Shown here in pieces: positions 39,337-48,176 of a stretch of DNA of 64,000 nt; position 1 is the first letter of the stretch, and the number at the start of each line of letters is the position of its first letter. The notes under the pieces were generated by a model. It was not told the DNA's origin, did no database searches, and saw only the letters and a program-made list of their open reading frames with translations. A program made the position numbers and the translations under genes. Source of the DNA: Geodermatophilus telluris (GTDB lineage: Bacteria > Actinomycetota > Actinomycetes > Mycobacteriales > Geodermatophilaceae); the NCBI RefSeq assembly GCF_900102745.1, contig NZ_FMZF01000006.1, forward strand, positions 1 through 64,000. Reading direction: 5' to 3'.

Positions 39337-40761
39337 GTGGACGTGGTCGAGCTCAGTCGGTTCCAGTTCGCCTCGACCAGCATCTTCCACTTCTTCTTCG
39401 TCTCGCTGACCGTCGGGCTGGCGTTCCTCATCGCAGTCATGGAGACGCTCGCCTACACGCGCTCGCACCGGCGCGCGGTCTACGAGAAGATGACCAACTT
39501 CTTCGGTCACCTGTTCCTCATCAACTTCGCCGTCGGCGTGGTGACCGGGATCGTGCAGGAGTTCCAGTTCGGGATGAACTGGAGCGAGTACTCCGACTTC
39601 GTCGGCAACATCTTCGGCGTCCCGCTGGCGCTCGAGGTGCTCATGGCGTTCTTCCTGGAGAGCACCTTCATCGGGCTGTGGTGGTTCGGCAAGGACCGGC
39701 TCCGGCCGTGGATGCGGCTGGGCAGCATCTGGCTGGTCGCCATCGGCACCCAGATCAGCGCGTTCTGGATCGTGCTGGCCAACGCCTGGATGCACCACCC
39801 GGTGGGCTACGAGATCGTCGAGGGCCAGGCCCGGCTCACCGACTTCGCCGCCGTCGTCTTCAACTACAAGGCCTGGCTGTACTTCGCCCACGTGCAGGGC
39901 AGCGCCTGGGTGGTCGCCGGGTTCTTCGTCCTGGGCATCAGCGCCTTCCACCTGCTGCGCCGGCAGGACACCGACGTCTACTCCCGGTCGCTGCGCGTCG
40001 GGCTGGTGTTCGCCGCCATCGGCACGGTGTTCTCCATCGTCAGCGGGCACACCGAGGCGCAGGTCGCGCGCGAGGACCAGCCGATGAAGTTCGCCGCGAT
40101 GGAGGCCCAGTGGGAGACGTCGGACTCGCCGGCCCCCTGGTCGCTGGTGGCGGTCATCGACGAGGAGGAGCAGCGCAACTCGTTCAACGTCGAGATCCCG
40201 ATCGTCGGGTCGGTGCTGGCCTACAACAGCCTCGAGGGCCGCTACGAGGGGCTGATCCCGCTCAACGAGCAGTACCAGGAGCTCTACGGGGAGGGCGACT
40301 ACATCCCGCCGGTCACCTGGGTGTACTGGTCGTTCCGGATCATGGTCGCCATCGGCTCGCTGCTGCTGGCGACGGCGTTCCTCGGGCTGTTCCTCTGGTG
40401 GCGGCGCAAGCACGGCCTCGACACCACCCGCTGGTACCTGCGGGCGCTGGTCCTGTTCATCCCGCTGCCCTGGATCGCCAACTTCACCGGTTGGATCGTC
40501 ACCGAGATGGGCCGCCAGCCGTTCATGGTCTACGGCGAGCTCACCGTCACCGAGGGCGTCAGCCCGAACTCGGCCGGTGAGGTGCTCGCCGGCCTGATCG
40601 GGCTGTGGGCGGTGTACCTGGCGCTGATCGGGCTGGACGTCTACCTGCTCAGCGTCACCGCCCGCGCCGGCATCCACCGCAAGCCCGAGGCGCAGCTGGT
40701 CGCCGCACCCGCGCCGGACTACGAGGGCGTCGGGCTGCAGGGGTACGAGAGGAGGAACTGA
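39337..40761 (+). CDS. cydA: cytochrome bd oxidase subunit I
   Basis: 474 residues from GTG 39337. A polytopic membrane protein with the haem-ligand His near residue 18 ('STSIFHFFFVSLTVGLAFL'), a second His near 186 ('AWLYFAHVQGSAWVVAGFF'), the Met-containing 'IVTEMGRQPFMVYG', and 'HTEAQVAREDQPMKFAAMEA' typical of the Q-loop side. The Q-loop is of the short type. It oxidises quinol and reduces oxygen to water with high affinity. Together with cydB, cydD and cydC it forms an intact operon. Confidence 0.97.
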   Translation: MDVVELSRFQFASTSIFHFFFVSLTVGLAFLIAVMETLAYTRSHRRAVYEKMTNFFGHLFLINFAVGVVTGIVQEFQFGMNWSEYSDFVGNIFGVPLALEVLMAFFLESTFIGLWWFGKDRLRPWMRLGSIWLVAIGTQISAFWIVLANAWMHHPVGYEIVEGQARLTDFAAVVFNYKAWLYFAHVQGSAWVVAGFFVLGISAFHLLRRQDTDVYSRSLRVGLVFAAIGTVFSIVSGHTEAQVAREDQPMKFAAMEAQWETSDSPAPWSLVAVIDEEEQRNSFNVEIPIVGSVLAYNSLEGRYEGLIPLNEQYQELYGEGDYIPPVTWVYWSFRIMVAIGSLLLATAFLGLFLWWRRKHGLDTTRWYLRALVLFIPLPWIANFTGWIVTEMGRQPFMVYGELTVTEGVSPNSAGEVLAGLIGLWAVYLALIGLDVYLLSVTARAGIHRKPEAQLVAAPAPDYEGVGLQGYERRN

Positions 40762-40763
40762 CG

Positions 40764-41798
40764 GTGGACCTGGTCACCCTGTGGTTCTGGCTGATCGCGC
40801 TCACCTTCACCCTCTACTTCTTCCTCGAGGGCTTCGACTTCGGCGTCGACATCCTGCGGCCCACGCTGGCCCGCACGGAGCCCGAGGAGCGGGCGCTCAC
40901 CGGCACCATCGGGCCGTTCTGGGACGGCAACGAGGTGTGGGTGATCGCCGCCGCCGGGCTGATGTTCTCCACCTTCCCGGTCTGGTACGGCGCGGTGTTC
41001 AGCGGCATGTACCCGCTGTTCGTCGCGATCCTGCTGGCGCTGCTGCTGCGCGGGGTCTCCTTCGAGTACCGCAACCAGGTCGACAGCCAGCGCTGGCGCT
41101 CCTTCTGGGACTGGATGTCCTTCGCCGGCAGCGTCGTCCCCTCGTTCCTGTGGGGCGTCATCATGGCCAAGCTCATCGAGGGCATGCCGGTGGGCCGCGA
41201 GGGGCGGGTGCAGGGCGGGCTGCTGGAGATGTTCACGCCGTTCTCGCTGCTCGGCGGGGTCACCACGCTGCTGCTGTTCATGCTGCACGGCGCCAACTTC
41301 CTGCTGCTGCGCCTGCACACCGACACCGTGCTCTACGACCGCGCGCGCAAGGCCGCGCTGCGGTGGGGGGCGCTGGCCACGGTCGCCGTCGTCGGGTTCG
41401 TCGTCATGGGCTACGTGACCGAGGGCCTGTTCGAGAGCTTCGGCGTGCTGCCCTGGTTCTTCCCGGTCGCGGCGTTCCTGACCCTGGCCAGCATCTGGCT
41501 GGCGCTGTCGCTGCGCCGCGACACCCTGGCCTTCACGATGAGCGGCCTGACCATCCTGTTCGCCACCGTGACGGTGTTCATCGCGCTGTTCACCCGCGGC
41601 GAGGTGCTGCCCTCCACGCTCGACCCCGACTTCGGCCTCACGCTGGAGGAGACGGCCAGCCAGCACTACACGCTGGTGCTGATGACCTGGGTGGGCGGGA
41701 TCTTCCTGCCCCTGATCATCGGCTACCAGATCTGGAACTACTACGTCTTCCGCGAGCGGGTCCGGCCCGACGAGGGCTCGCTCACGCACGGCTACTGA
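40764..41798 (+). CDS. cydB: cytochrome bd oxidase subunit II
   Basis: 344 residues from GTG 40764, two bases after cydA, ribosome site GAGGAGG. The CydB N-terminus 'LVTLWFWLIALTFTLYFFLE' and 'GFDFGVDILRPTLAR' are diagnostic, followed by 'GPFWDGNEVWVIAAAGLMFS'. About eight membrane helices. It forms the heterodimer with CydA. Its stop overlaps the cydD start by one base. Confidence 0.97.
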   Translation: MDLVTLWFWLIALTFTLYFFLEGFDFGVDILRPTLARTEPEERALTGTIGPFWDGNEVWVIAAAGLMFSTFPVWYGAVFSGMYPLFVAILLALLLRGVSFEYRNQVDSQRWRSFWDWMSFAGSVVPSFLWGVIMAKLIEGMPVGREGRVQGGLLEMFTPFSLLGGVTTLLLFMLHGANFLLLRLHTDTVLYDRARKAALRWGALATVAVVGFVVMGYVTEGLFESFGVLPWFFPVAAFLTLASIWLALSLRRDTLAFTMSGLTILFATVTVFIALFTRGEVLPSTLDPDFGLTLEETASQHYTLVLMTWVGGIFLPLIIGYQIWNYYVFRERVRPDEGSLTHGY

Positions 41799-43453
41799 TG
41801 CCCCGGGGTCCGGCCGGGCGGCTGCTCCTCGTGCCCGGCGTCCGCCGCTCGGCGGTGCTCTGCGCGGTCGCCGGCGTGCTCACCTGGGCGCTGCTGGTCG
41901 TGCAGTGGGCGCTGGTCGCCGCCTTCGTCGCCGCGGTCGTCGACGGCGCGGACCCCGCGGCGCTCGCCGGCACCCTCGGCGGGGTGGGAGCCGCCTGGCT
42001 GGCGCGGGCCGGGGTACTCGCCGTCCGCGACCGGGCGGTCGAGCGCACCTCGGCGCGGGTCCGCCGCGGGCTGCGCGCGGCGCTGCTGCGCACGCTCGTC
42101 GCCCTCGGCCCCGCCCACGCCGGCGCGCAGCGGGACGGCGAGCTGGTCACCACGGTCACCGAGGGCGTGGGACGGCTCGACGGCGTCGTCGGCCGGCTGC
42201 TGCCCGGGACGACGGCGGCCGCCGTCGTCCCGCCGCTGGTGGCCGCGACCGTGCTGGTGCTCGACCCCGCGTCGGCGCTGGTCCTGCTCGTCACCGGCCC
42301 GCTGGTGCTGCTGTTCCTGTGGCTCACCGGCACGCTGGCCGCCCGCGCCGCGCGCGCCCAGTGGGAGACGCTGGCCCGGCTGGGCGCCTCGCTGGCCGAC
42401 ACGCTGCGGGTGCTGCCCACCCTCGTCGCCTACGGGCGGGCGCGGTCGAGCGCGCGCTGGCTCACCGACGTCAGCGAGGCCCACCGGGTGAGCACGATGC
42501 GGGTGCTGCGCACCGCGTTCCTGTCCGGCTTCGTGCTCGAGTTCGGCGCGGTGCTGTGCACGGCGCTGGTGGCGGTCACCGTGGGCGTGCGGCTGTTCGA
42601 GGGCCAGCTCACCCTGCAGCGGGCGCTGCTGGTGCTGCTGCTCACCCCGGAGTTCTTCGCGCCGCTGCGCGCCCTGGGCGCCGACCGGCACGCGAGCCTG
42701 GAGGGGCAGCCGGCCGCCGAGCGGGTGTTCGCGCTGCTCGACACCCCCGAGCCGGCCCGGGGCAGCCGCCCGGTGCCGGCCGGTGTGCCGCACGTGGCGC
42801 TGCGCGGCGTCACCCTGCGGTACGGCGACCGGGCCGCCCTCGACGGCGTCGACCTCGACCTGCCCCCGGGGTCGCGGACGGCGCTGGTCGGCCCGAGCGG
42901 CGCGGGCAAGACCACCCTGGTGCGGCTGCTGCTGGGCCTCGCCGTCCCCGGCGAGGGCGCCGTGCTCGTCGACGGCGTGCCGCTGACCGAGCTCGACCCG
43001 GCCGCCTGGCGGGCCCGGGTGGCGCACGTGCCCGAGCGGCCGTTCCTGCTGCCGGGCAGCGTCGCCGACAACGTGCGGCTGGGCCGGCCGGACGCCACCG
43101 GCGCCGAGGTGGAGGAGGCGCTGGCGCGGGCCGGGCTGAGCGACGTGGTGCACCGGCTGCCGCGGGGGACCGCGACGCCGCTGGGTGAGGACGCCGCCCG
43201 GCTGTCCGGCGGCGAGCGGGTGCGGCTGGCGCTGGCCCGCGCGCTGGTCAAGGACGCCGCGCTGCTGGTGCTCGACGAGCCCACCGGGCAGCTCGACGCG
43301 GTCACCGAGCGGGCGGTGCTGGTCGCGCTCGACGAGGCCGCGGTGGGGCGGACCGTCGTCACCGTCACCCACCGGGCCGCCCCGCTCGCGCTGCACGACC
43401 GGGTCGTGGCGCTGGCCGACGGTGCCCTCGCGGCCCCGGTGGTGTCCCGGTGA
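41798..43453 (+). CDS. cydD: ABC transporter CydD (thiol/haem exporter for cytochrome bd assembly)
   Basis: 551 residues from ATG 41798. Six membrane helices in the first ~320 residues, then an ATPase: Walker A 'LVGPSGAGKTTLVRLLLGL', signature 'AARLSGGERVRLALARAL', Walker B 'LLVLDEPTGQLD', His switch 'VTVTHRAAPL'. The Leu/Arg-rich 'LLPGTTAAAVVPPLVAATV' is typical. Exports glutathione/cysteine equivalents needed for bd oxidase maturation. It is the partner of CydC and overlaps it by four bases. Confidence 0.92.
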   Translation: MPRGPAGRLLLVPGVRRSAVLCAVAGVLTWALLVVQWALVAAFVAAVVDGADPAALAGTLGGVGAAWLARAGVLAVRDRAVERTSARVRRGLRAALLRTLVALGPAHAGAQRDGELVTTVTEGVGRLDGVVGRLLPGTTAAAVVPPLVAATVLVLDPASALVLLVTGPLVLLFLWLTGTLAARAARAQWETLARLGASLADTLRVLPTLVAYGRARSSARWLTDVSEAHRVSTMRVLRTAFLSGFVLEFGAVLCTALVAVTVGVRLFEGQLTLQRALLVLLLTPEFFAPLRALGADRHASLEGQPAAERVFALLDTPEPARGSRPVPAGVPHVALRGVTLRYGDRAALDGVDLDLPPGSRTALVGPSGAGKTTLVRLLLGLAVPGEGAVLVDGVPLTELDPAAWRARVAHVPERPFLLPGSVADNVRLGRPDATGAEVEEALARAGLSDVVHRLPRGTATPLGEDAARLSGGERVRLALARALVKDAALLVLDEPTGQLDAVTERAVLVALDEAAVGRTVVTVTHRAAPLALHDRVVALADGALAAPVVSR

Positions 43454-45099
43454 GCGAGTTGCTCGCGCTGGTGCGCGGCCCGCGGACGGTGCTGGCCGTC
43501 GTCCTCGGCGCGCTCACCGTGCTCTGCGGCGCGGGCCTGCTGGCGACGTCCGGGGCGCTGATCACCGGCGCGTCGCTGCGGCCCTCGACGCTGCTGGTGC
43601 TCATGCCGCTGATCACCGGGGTGCGGTTCTTCGGCGTGGCCCGCGCCGCGCTGCGCTACGCCGAGCGGCTGGTCACCCACGACGTCACCCTGCGGCTGGT
43701 GGCCCGGGTGCGCGGGCGGCTGCTGGCGCGGCTGACCCCGCTGGCGCCGGCCGCGCTCAGCGGCGCGCGCGGCGGGGAGCTGCTGTCGCGGGTGCGCACC
43801 GACGTCGACGAGCTGCAGGGCGTGGTCGCCCGGCTGGTGGTGCCCACCGGGCTGGCCGCGCTCGCCGGCGGGGTGGCGGTCGGGTGCACCGCGCTGGTCT
43901 CGCCGGCCACCGCGCTGGTGCTCGCCGCGCTGCTGCTGGTGCTCGGCGTGGCCGTCCCGGCCCTGGCGGCGCGGGCGGGGCGGCGCGCGGCGGTCGCGGC
44001 CGCGCGCGCCGACGCCGACGTCGCGGCCGACACCCTCGACCTGCTCCGCGGCCTGACCGACCACCTCACCGGCGACGGCGGGGCGACGGCGCTGCGCGCG
44101 CTGGACGCCCACCTCGACCGGCAGGAGGAGGCCGAGCGGGCCGCCGCCCGGCTGGCCGCGGTGACCACGCTGTGCCGGGAGGGCGTGCCCGGGCTCGGCC
44201 TGGTCGCGGCGCTGTGGCTGGTCGCGGCCGACGTCGCCGCCGGCAGCACCGGCGTGCTGCTGCTGGCGGCGTGCGCGCTCGGGGTGCTCGGGGCGTTCGA
44301 GGCCGTCGGCGGGCTGGGCGTGGCGTGGAGCGTCGCCGGCGGCATCCGCGCGGCCGCCGGCCGGGTGCGGGCGCTGGGGGAGCAGCGGCCCGCGGTGACC
44401 GAACCGGAGGTGCCGCTGTCCCTGCCGGTCTCGTCCTCGCTGGTGTTCGACGCCGTGACGCTGCGGTACCCGGGTGCCGTGGAGGACGCCGTCGCGGGGC
44501 TGGACCTCGCCCTGCCCGACGGCGCCAAGGTCGCGCTGACCGGGCGCAGCGGCGCGGGCAAGAGCACGGTGCTGGACCTGGCGCTGCGCGCGCGGGACCC
44601 CGACGCCGGCCGGGTCACCCTCGGCGGCACCGACCTCCGCGACCTGCCGCTGGACGGCGTGCGGTCGAGGCTGGCCTGGGCCGCGCAGGCGCCGCAGCTG
44701 CTCGGCGGCACGCTGGCCGGCAACCTGCGCCTGGGCCGGCACGACGCCACCGACGCCGAGCTGCTCGCCGTCCTCGACGACGTCGGGCTCGGGCACCTGG
44801 CCGCCGCACCCGGGCTGGACGGCTGGGTGGGGGAGGCCGGCGAGCGGCTGTCGGCCGGCGAGCGCGCACGGGTCGGGCTGGCCCGCGCTCTGCTCAGCCC
44901 GGCCGACGTGCTGCTCCTCGACGAGCCGACCGCGCACCTGGACCCCGCGCTGTCGGCCCGCGTGCTCGACCTGCTCGCCTGCGACCCCCGCGCCGTGCTG
45001 CTGGTGACGCACGACGCCGCGTCGCTCGACGGGCGGTGGCGGGTGGTCGCCCTCGGCACCGATGAGTCCCGGCCGCACGCGGCGTCTACCCGCGCATGA
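43450..45099 (+). CDS. cydC: ABC transporter CydC
   Basis: 549 residues from GTG 43450. A membrane domain ('LLATSGALITGASLRPSTLL', 'MPLITGVRFFGVARAALRY' - the CydC signature SGALI and RF.G..RA..RY) precedes an ATPase with 'LTGRSGAGKSTVLDLAL', 'GERLSAGERARVGLARALL', 'DVLLLDEPTAHLDP' and 'LLVTHDAASL'. It works as the heterodimer with CydD. The signature LSAGE differs slightly from LSGGE, as in several CydC proteins. Confidence 0.92.
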   Translation: MSELLALVRGPRTVLAVVLGALTVLCGAGLLATSGALITGASLRPSTLLVLMPLITGVRFFGVARAALRYAERLVTHDVTLRLVARVRGRLLARLTPLAPAALSGARGGELLSRVRTDVDELQGVVARLVVPTGLAALAGGVAVGCTALVSPATALVLAALLLVLGVAVPALAARAGRRAAVAAARADADVAADTLDLLRGLTDHLTGDGGATALRALDAHLDRQEEAERAAARLAAVTTLCREGVPGLGLVAALWLVAADVAAGSTGVLLLAACALGVLGAFEAVGGLGVAWSVAGGIRAAAGRVRALGEQRPAVTEPEVPLSLPVSSSLVFDAVTLRYPGAVEDAVAGLDLALPDGAKVALTGRSGAGKSTVLDLALRARDPDAGRVTLGGTDLRDLPLDGVRSRLAWAAQAPQLLGGTLAGNLRLGRHDATDAELLAVLDDVGLGHLAAAPGLDGWVGEAGERLSAGERARVGLARALLSPADVLLLDEPTAHLDPALSARVLDLLACDPRAVLLVTHDAASLDGRWRVVALGTDESRPHAASTRA

Positions 45100-45980
45100 C
45101 CGCACCGCAGACGCACACGATCGAGACGGTCGGCGCCGTCGTCACCTACGACGTCCGGCCCGGCACCGGCGACGGGCCGTCGCTGCTGCTCATCGGCTCC
45201 CCGATGGCCGCGTCCGGCTTCGTCTCGCTGGCGGCGCACTTCCCCGACCGCACGGTGGTCACCTACGACCCCCGCGGCGCCGAGCGCAGCCGCCGCACCG
45301 ACGGCGCGGCGGTGTCGACGCCGGAGGAGCACGCCGACGACCTGGCGCGGGTCGTCGGCGCGGTCGGCGGCGGTCCGGTGGACGTGCTGGCCAGCAGCGG
45401 GGGAGCGGTCAACGCGCTGGTGCTGGTGGCCCGGCACCCGGAGCTGGTGCGCACCCTGGTGGCGCACGAGCCGCCGGCGTCGCAGCTGCTCCCCGACCGG
45501 GAGGCCGCGCTGGCCGCCTGCCGGCACGTGCACGAGACCTACCTGCGCAGCGGGTTCGGCGCCGGGATGGCGGAGTTCGTCCGGTTGGTGATGCACCAGG
45601 GGCCGCTGACGGAGGACTTCGGCCGGCAGTCGGCCGCCGACCCCGCCGCGTTCGGTCTGCCCGCCGGCGACGACGGGTCCCGCGACGACGTGCTGCTCGC
45701 GCAGAACCTGATCTCGTGCAACGCGCACGAGCACGACGTCGCCGCGCTCCGGGCCGCGTCGACGCGGATCGTGCCCGCGGTGGGCGAGGGCTCGGCCGGG
45801 CAGCTCGCGCACCGCGGCGGCCTCGCCGTGGGCGCGGCGCTGGGCGTCGAGCCGGTCGTGTTCCCCGGCGACCACGGCAGCTTCCTCGACTCGCCCTACG
45901 GCCCGCCCGCGGACGTCGCGGCGTTCGCCGCCCGGCTGCGCGAGGTGCTGGCCGGCGACCGGATCCCGGCGCGCGGCTGA
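45096..45980 (+). CDS. alpha/beta hydrolase
   Basis: 294 residues from ATG 45096, overlapping cydC by four bases. Alpha/beta fold signs: 'LLLIGSPMAASGFVSLAAHF' (oxyanion region), 'VVTYDPRGAERSRR', the nucleophile elbow 'VDVLASSGGAVNALVLVARH' (S-x-S-G-G, with Ser likely nucleophile), acid in the C-terminal part, and His in 'VVFPGDHGSFLDSPYGP'. Substrate unknown. Co-location with cydC may be coincidental. It ends 76 bases before tRNA-Pro. Confidence 0.85.
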   Translation: MTAPQTHTIETVGAVVTYDVRPGTGDGPSLLLIGSPMAASGFVSLAAHFPDRTVVTYDPRGAERSRRTDGAAVSTPEEHADDLARVVGAVGGGPVDVLASSGGAVNALVLVARHPELVRTLVAHEPPASQLLPDREAALAACRHVHETYLRSGFGAGMAEFVRLVMHQGPLTEDFGRQSAADPAAFGLPAGDDGSRDDVLLAQNLISCNAHEHDVAALRAASTRIVPAVGEGSAGQLAHRGGLAVGAALGVEPVVFPGDHGSFLDSPYGPPADVAAFAARLREVLAGDRIPARG

Positions 45981-46010
45981 CCACCGGGCTTGGTGCGTTC
46001 CCGGGTGCGG

Positions 46011-46016
46011 TAACCT
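46011..46016 (+). promoter_or_regulatory. candidate -10 box of tRNA-Pro
   Basis: TAACCT matches TANNNT, with a TTGGTG element 15 bases upstream (45990-45995). A 7-bp GC hairpin (46032-46051) lies between this box and the tRNA. Confidence 0.5.
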
Positions 46017-46056
46017 GCTCCACGCAGCGATCGGGCGGTGCGAGCCGCCCGGCGCT

Positions 46057-46187
<131 letters not shown>

Positions 46188-46380
46188 GGCTTGTCGGGAC
46201 GGTGTGACCACCATCCTGGTCACCGTCAGCCGACCCTGAGCTGGCCACGACGGACTGCGGCGGGCGCCGCGTCGAGGCCCGCGGCGGCTCCGTGTGGCCG
46301 GTCCGGCGGTGACGGAGAGATGGGCCGCTCGGTGTCGTAGCGCGGTGGGCTACCGGTCGAAGGCGTCGCCGCTTCGCGCG

Positions 46381-47967
46381 TCAGCGCCTCGCCAGGTCGT
46401 CCAGCACGTCCGCCAGCATGTCGGTCGAGGCGGTGACCCCCGTCTCGGCTCGGCCCAAGCCGTTGAGGACGACGAAGCGGACCCCGTGCCGGTACTTCTT
46501 GTCCCGCAGCCACGCACGTTGCATGGCTTCCAGGTCGAAGTGCCCCGAGGTCGGCAGGCCCAGCCTGGACAGGAGGTGCCGGTGCCGGTCGACCACGTCG
46601 TCGCCAACGCGTCCCTGGCGGCGGGCGAGATGGGCGGCGGCCATCATGCCCAGCGACACCGACTGACCCTGGTCCTCCTGTTGCCCTGTCACCAGATCCA
46701 TCGCGTGACCGAAGGTGTGGCCGTAGTTGAGGACGATCCGCTCCGCCGTCGCGCGCTCGTCCCGACTGACGATGTCGGCCTTGATCTCGACACTGCGGCT
46801 GACGAGCTGGTGCACAGCGTCGACGTCGGCTGAACAGGCGCCTTCGGATGATTCTTCGAGAACGTGGAGCAGGTCGCTCCGGCTGATCAGCGCGTGTTTG
46901 GCGATCTCGGACAATCCGGCTCGGAAGCCACGCTCCACGTTGGCACATGCGGTGGTGACGTCGGCGATGACGACCGTGGGTTGGTGGATCGTCCCCATGA
47001 GATTGCGCCCCTGGGGCATGTTGATCGCGTTCTTGCCACCGATGGCGGAATCGGCCTGGGCGACGAGCGTGGTGGGCACCAGGGCCAGTCGGGTGCCTCT
47101 GTTGAAGGTGGCGGCGACGAATCCGGCGAGGTCGCAGACCGGCTCCCCGCCCACAGCCACGACCAGGTCGTTCGTGTGCAGCGCGACGTCGGCCAACTGA
47201 TCGGCGACATACCCGACCGCGGCGAGATCCTTGTCCGCCTCCGTGTCCGGAACCGGCACTCGTGTGACCGAGATGCCCTGGGCGGTGACGCTTGCGGCCA
47301 CGCGGTCGGCCGTGCTCGTGTCCCGATCGGATTCCACGATGACCGCCTGCTCGATGTCCGTCGAGGTGGGCAACAAGGTGCCCGCCAGGTCGAGCAGTTG
47401 CCTGCCGACATGCGCGTAGTAGGTGCCGCCGACGGGAGTCACGAGGATGTTGGAGGTCCCCGGTGGAGTGCTGGGCAGGCGGGTGAGCTCCCTCAGGACG
47501 TCCAGGGCGACGGCGTCGGGACGGCGTCCGTTCGTGTCCACCTGTATCGCTGCGACCTCGGCATAGGCCTGCAGGCGCCTTGAGTAGGTCTGGTCGAGAT
47601 CGGCGCGCTGCAGCATGGGGCGGAACAGGTCCTGGTGGACTCTCGACAGGGCCTCGTCGTAGTCGACCCGTAGGTACACGACGGTGGTCTTGCGCAGGAT
47701 GGCTCGTGTCCGCGGATCCCCCAGGGCGCCGCCGCCGAGCGCCAGGACCGCGTCGGAGCCACGGACCAACTCGTTGATCGACCGGTGCTCGATCTCCCGG
47801 AAGTGCTCTTCTCCCTCAGCGGCGAAGACGTCGACGATGCTGCGGCCGAGTTGCTGCTCGATGTAGACGTCGCTGTCGACGAAGGGCGTGCCCAGCCGCT
47901 CGGCCAGGACGTGCCCGACCGTCGTCTTGCCCGCTCCCATGAAACCGACCAGCACGATCATCGCCAC
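46381..47967 (-). CDS. shikimate kinase fused to a divergent 3-dehydroquinate-synthase-like sugar phosphate cyclase
   Basis: 528 residues from ATG 47967. Residues ~1-165 are a complete shikimate kinase: Walker A 'LVGFMGAGKTTVGHVLAERL', shikimate-binding 'FVDSDVYIEQQLG', 'EEHFREIEHRS', 'LALGGGAL', lid 'LFRPML'. Residues ~172-528 are AroB-like: 'LVPTTLVAQADSAIGGKNA', 'GRNLMGTIHQPTVVIADV', E354 and K357 (GLSEIAKHA), R410-N414-H417 (RIVLNYGHTFGHA), D489-K490-K491. Differences from true DHQ synthase: GGGV(I/V)GD is GGEPVCD, GGKT is GGKN, and the metal ligand in HGE is Gln (Q433-G-Q). Q433 is 16 residues after H417, exactly the fungal H271-H287 spacing. It is either an altered DHQ synthase or a different sugar phosphate cyclase. 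It is alone in its transcript and is separated from LysR by a hairpin. Confidence 0.88.
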   Translation of the reverse strand: MAMIVLVGFMGAGKTTVGHVLAERLGTPFVDSDVYIEQQLGRSIVDVFAAEGEEHFREIEHRSINELVRGSDAVLALGGGALGDPRTRAILRKTTVVYLRVDYDEALSRVHQDLFRPMLQRADLDQTYSRRLQAYAEVAAIQVDTNGRRPDAVALDVLRELTRLPSTPPGTSNILVTPVGGTYYAHVGRQLLDLAGTLLPTSTDIEQAVIVESDRDTSTADRVAASVTAQGISVTRVPVPDTEADKDLAAVGYVADQLADVALHTNDLVVAVGGEPVCDLAGFVAATFNRGTRLALVPTTLVAQADSAIGGKNAINMPQGRNLMGTIHQPTVVIADVTTACANVERGFRAGLSEIAKHALISRSDLLHVLEESSEGACSADVDAVHQLVSRSVEIKADIVSRDERATAERIVLNYGHTFGHAMDLVTGQQEDQGQSVSLGMMAAAHLARRQGRVGDDVVDRHRHLLSRLGLPTSGHFDLEAMQRAWLRDKKYRHGVRFVVLNGLGRAETGVTASTDMLADVLDDLARR

Positions 47968-48058
47968 ACCTGGCAGTTTGACGCAGCGACACCAGCGCGG
48001 ATCACTGCTTCTCCAGCATCAGCGGTGGGTCATCCCCGGCCGACGTGCGACATCCGCG

Positions 48059-48084
48059 TGGCGAGCACGGTCGTGCTCGCCACG
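48059..48084 (-). terminator. hairpin between LysR gene and the fused kinase-cyclase gene
   Basis: GTGGCGAGCAC and its exact complement flank a four-base loop (GGTC), an 11-bp perfect stem. It lies after the LysR stop (reverse strand) and upstream of the fusion gene, so it most likely ends the LysR transcript. No T-run is present. Confidence 0.65.
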
Positions 48085-48176
48085 TCCACGTCGAGGGCGA
48101 CCCCGCCGCGTGGACGACCGCACCTGCCTGGTGGACCGGCGTTCGGGTGAGTCTCGCGTGAGGACGCCGACGCGCA

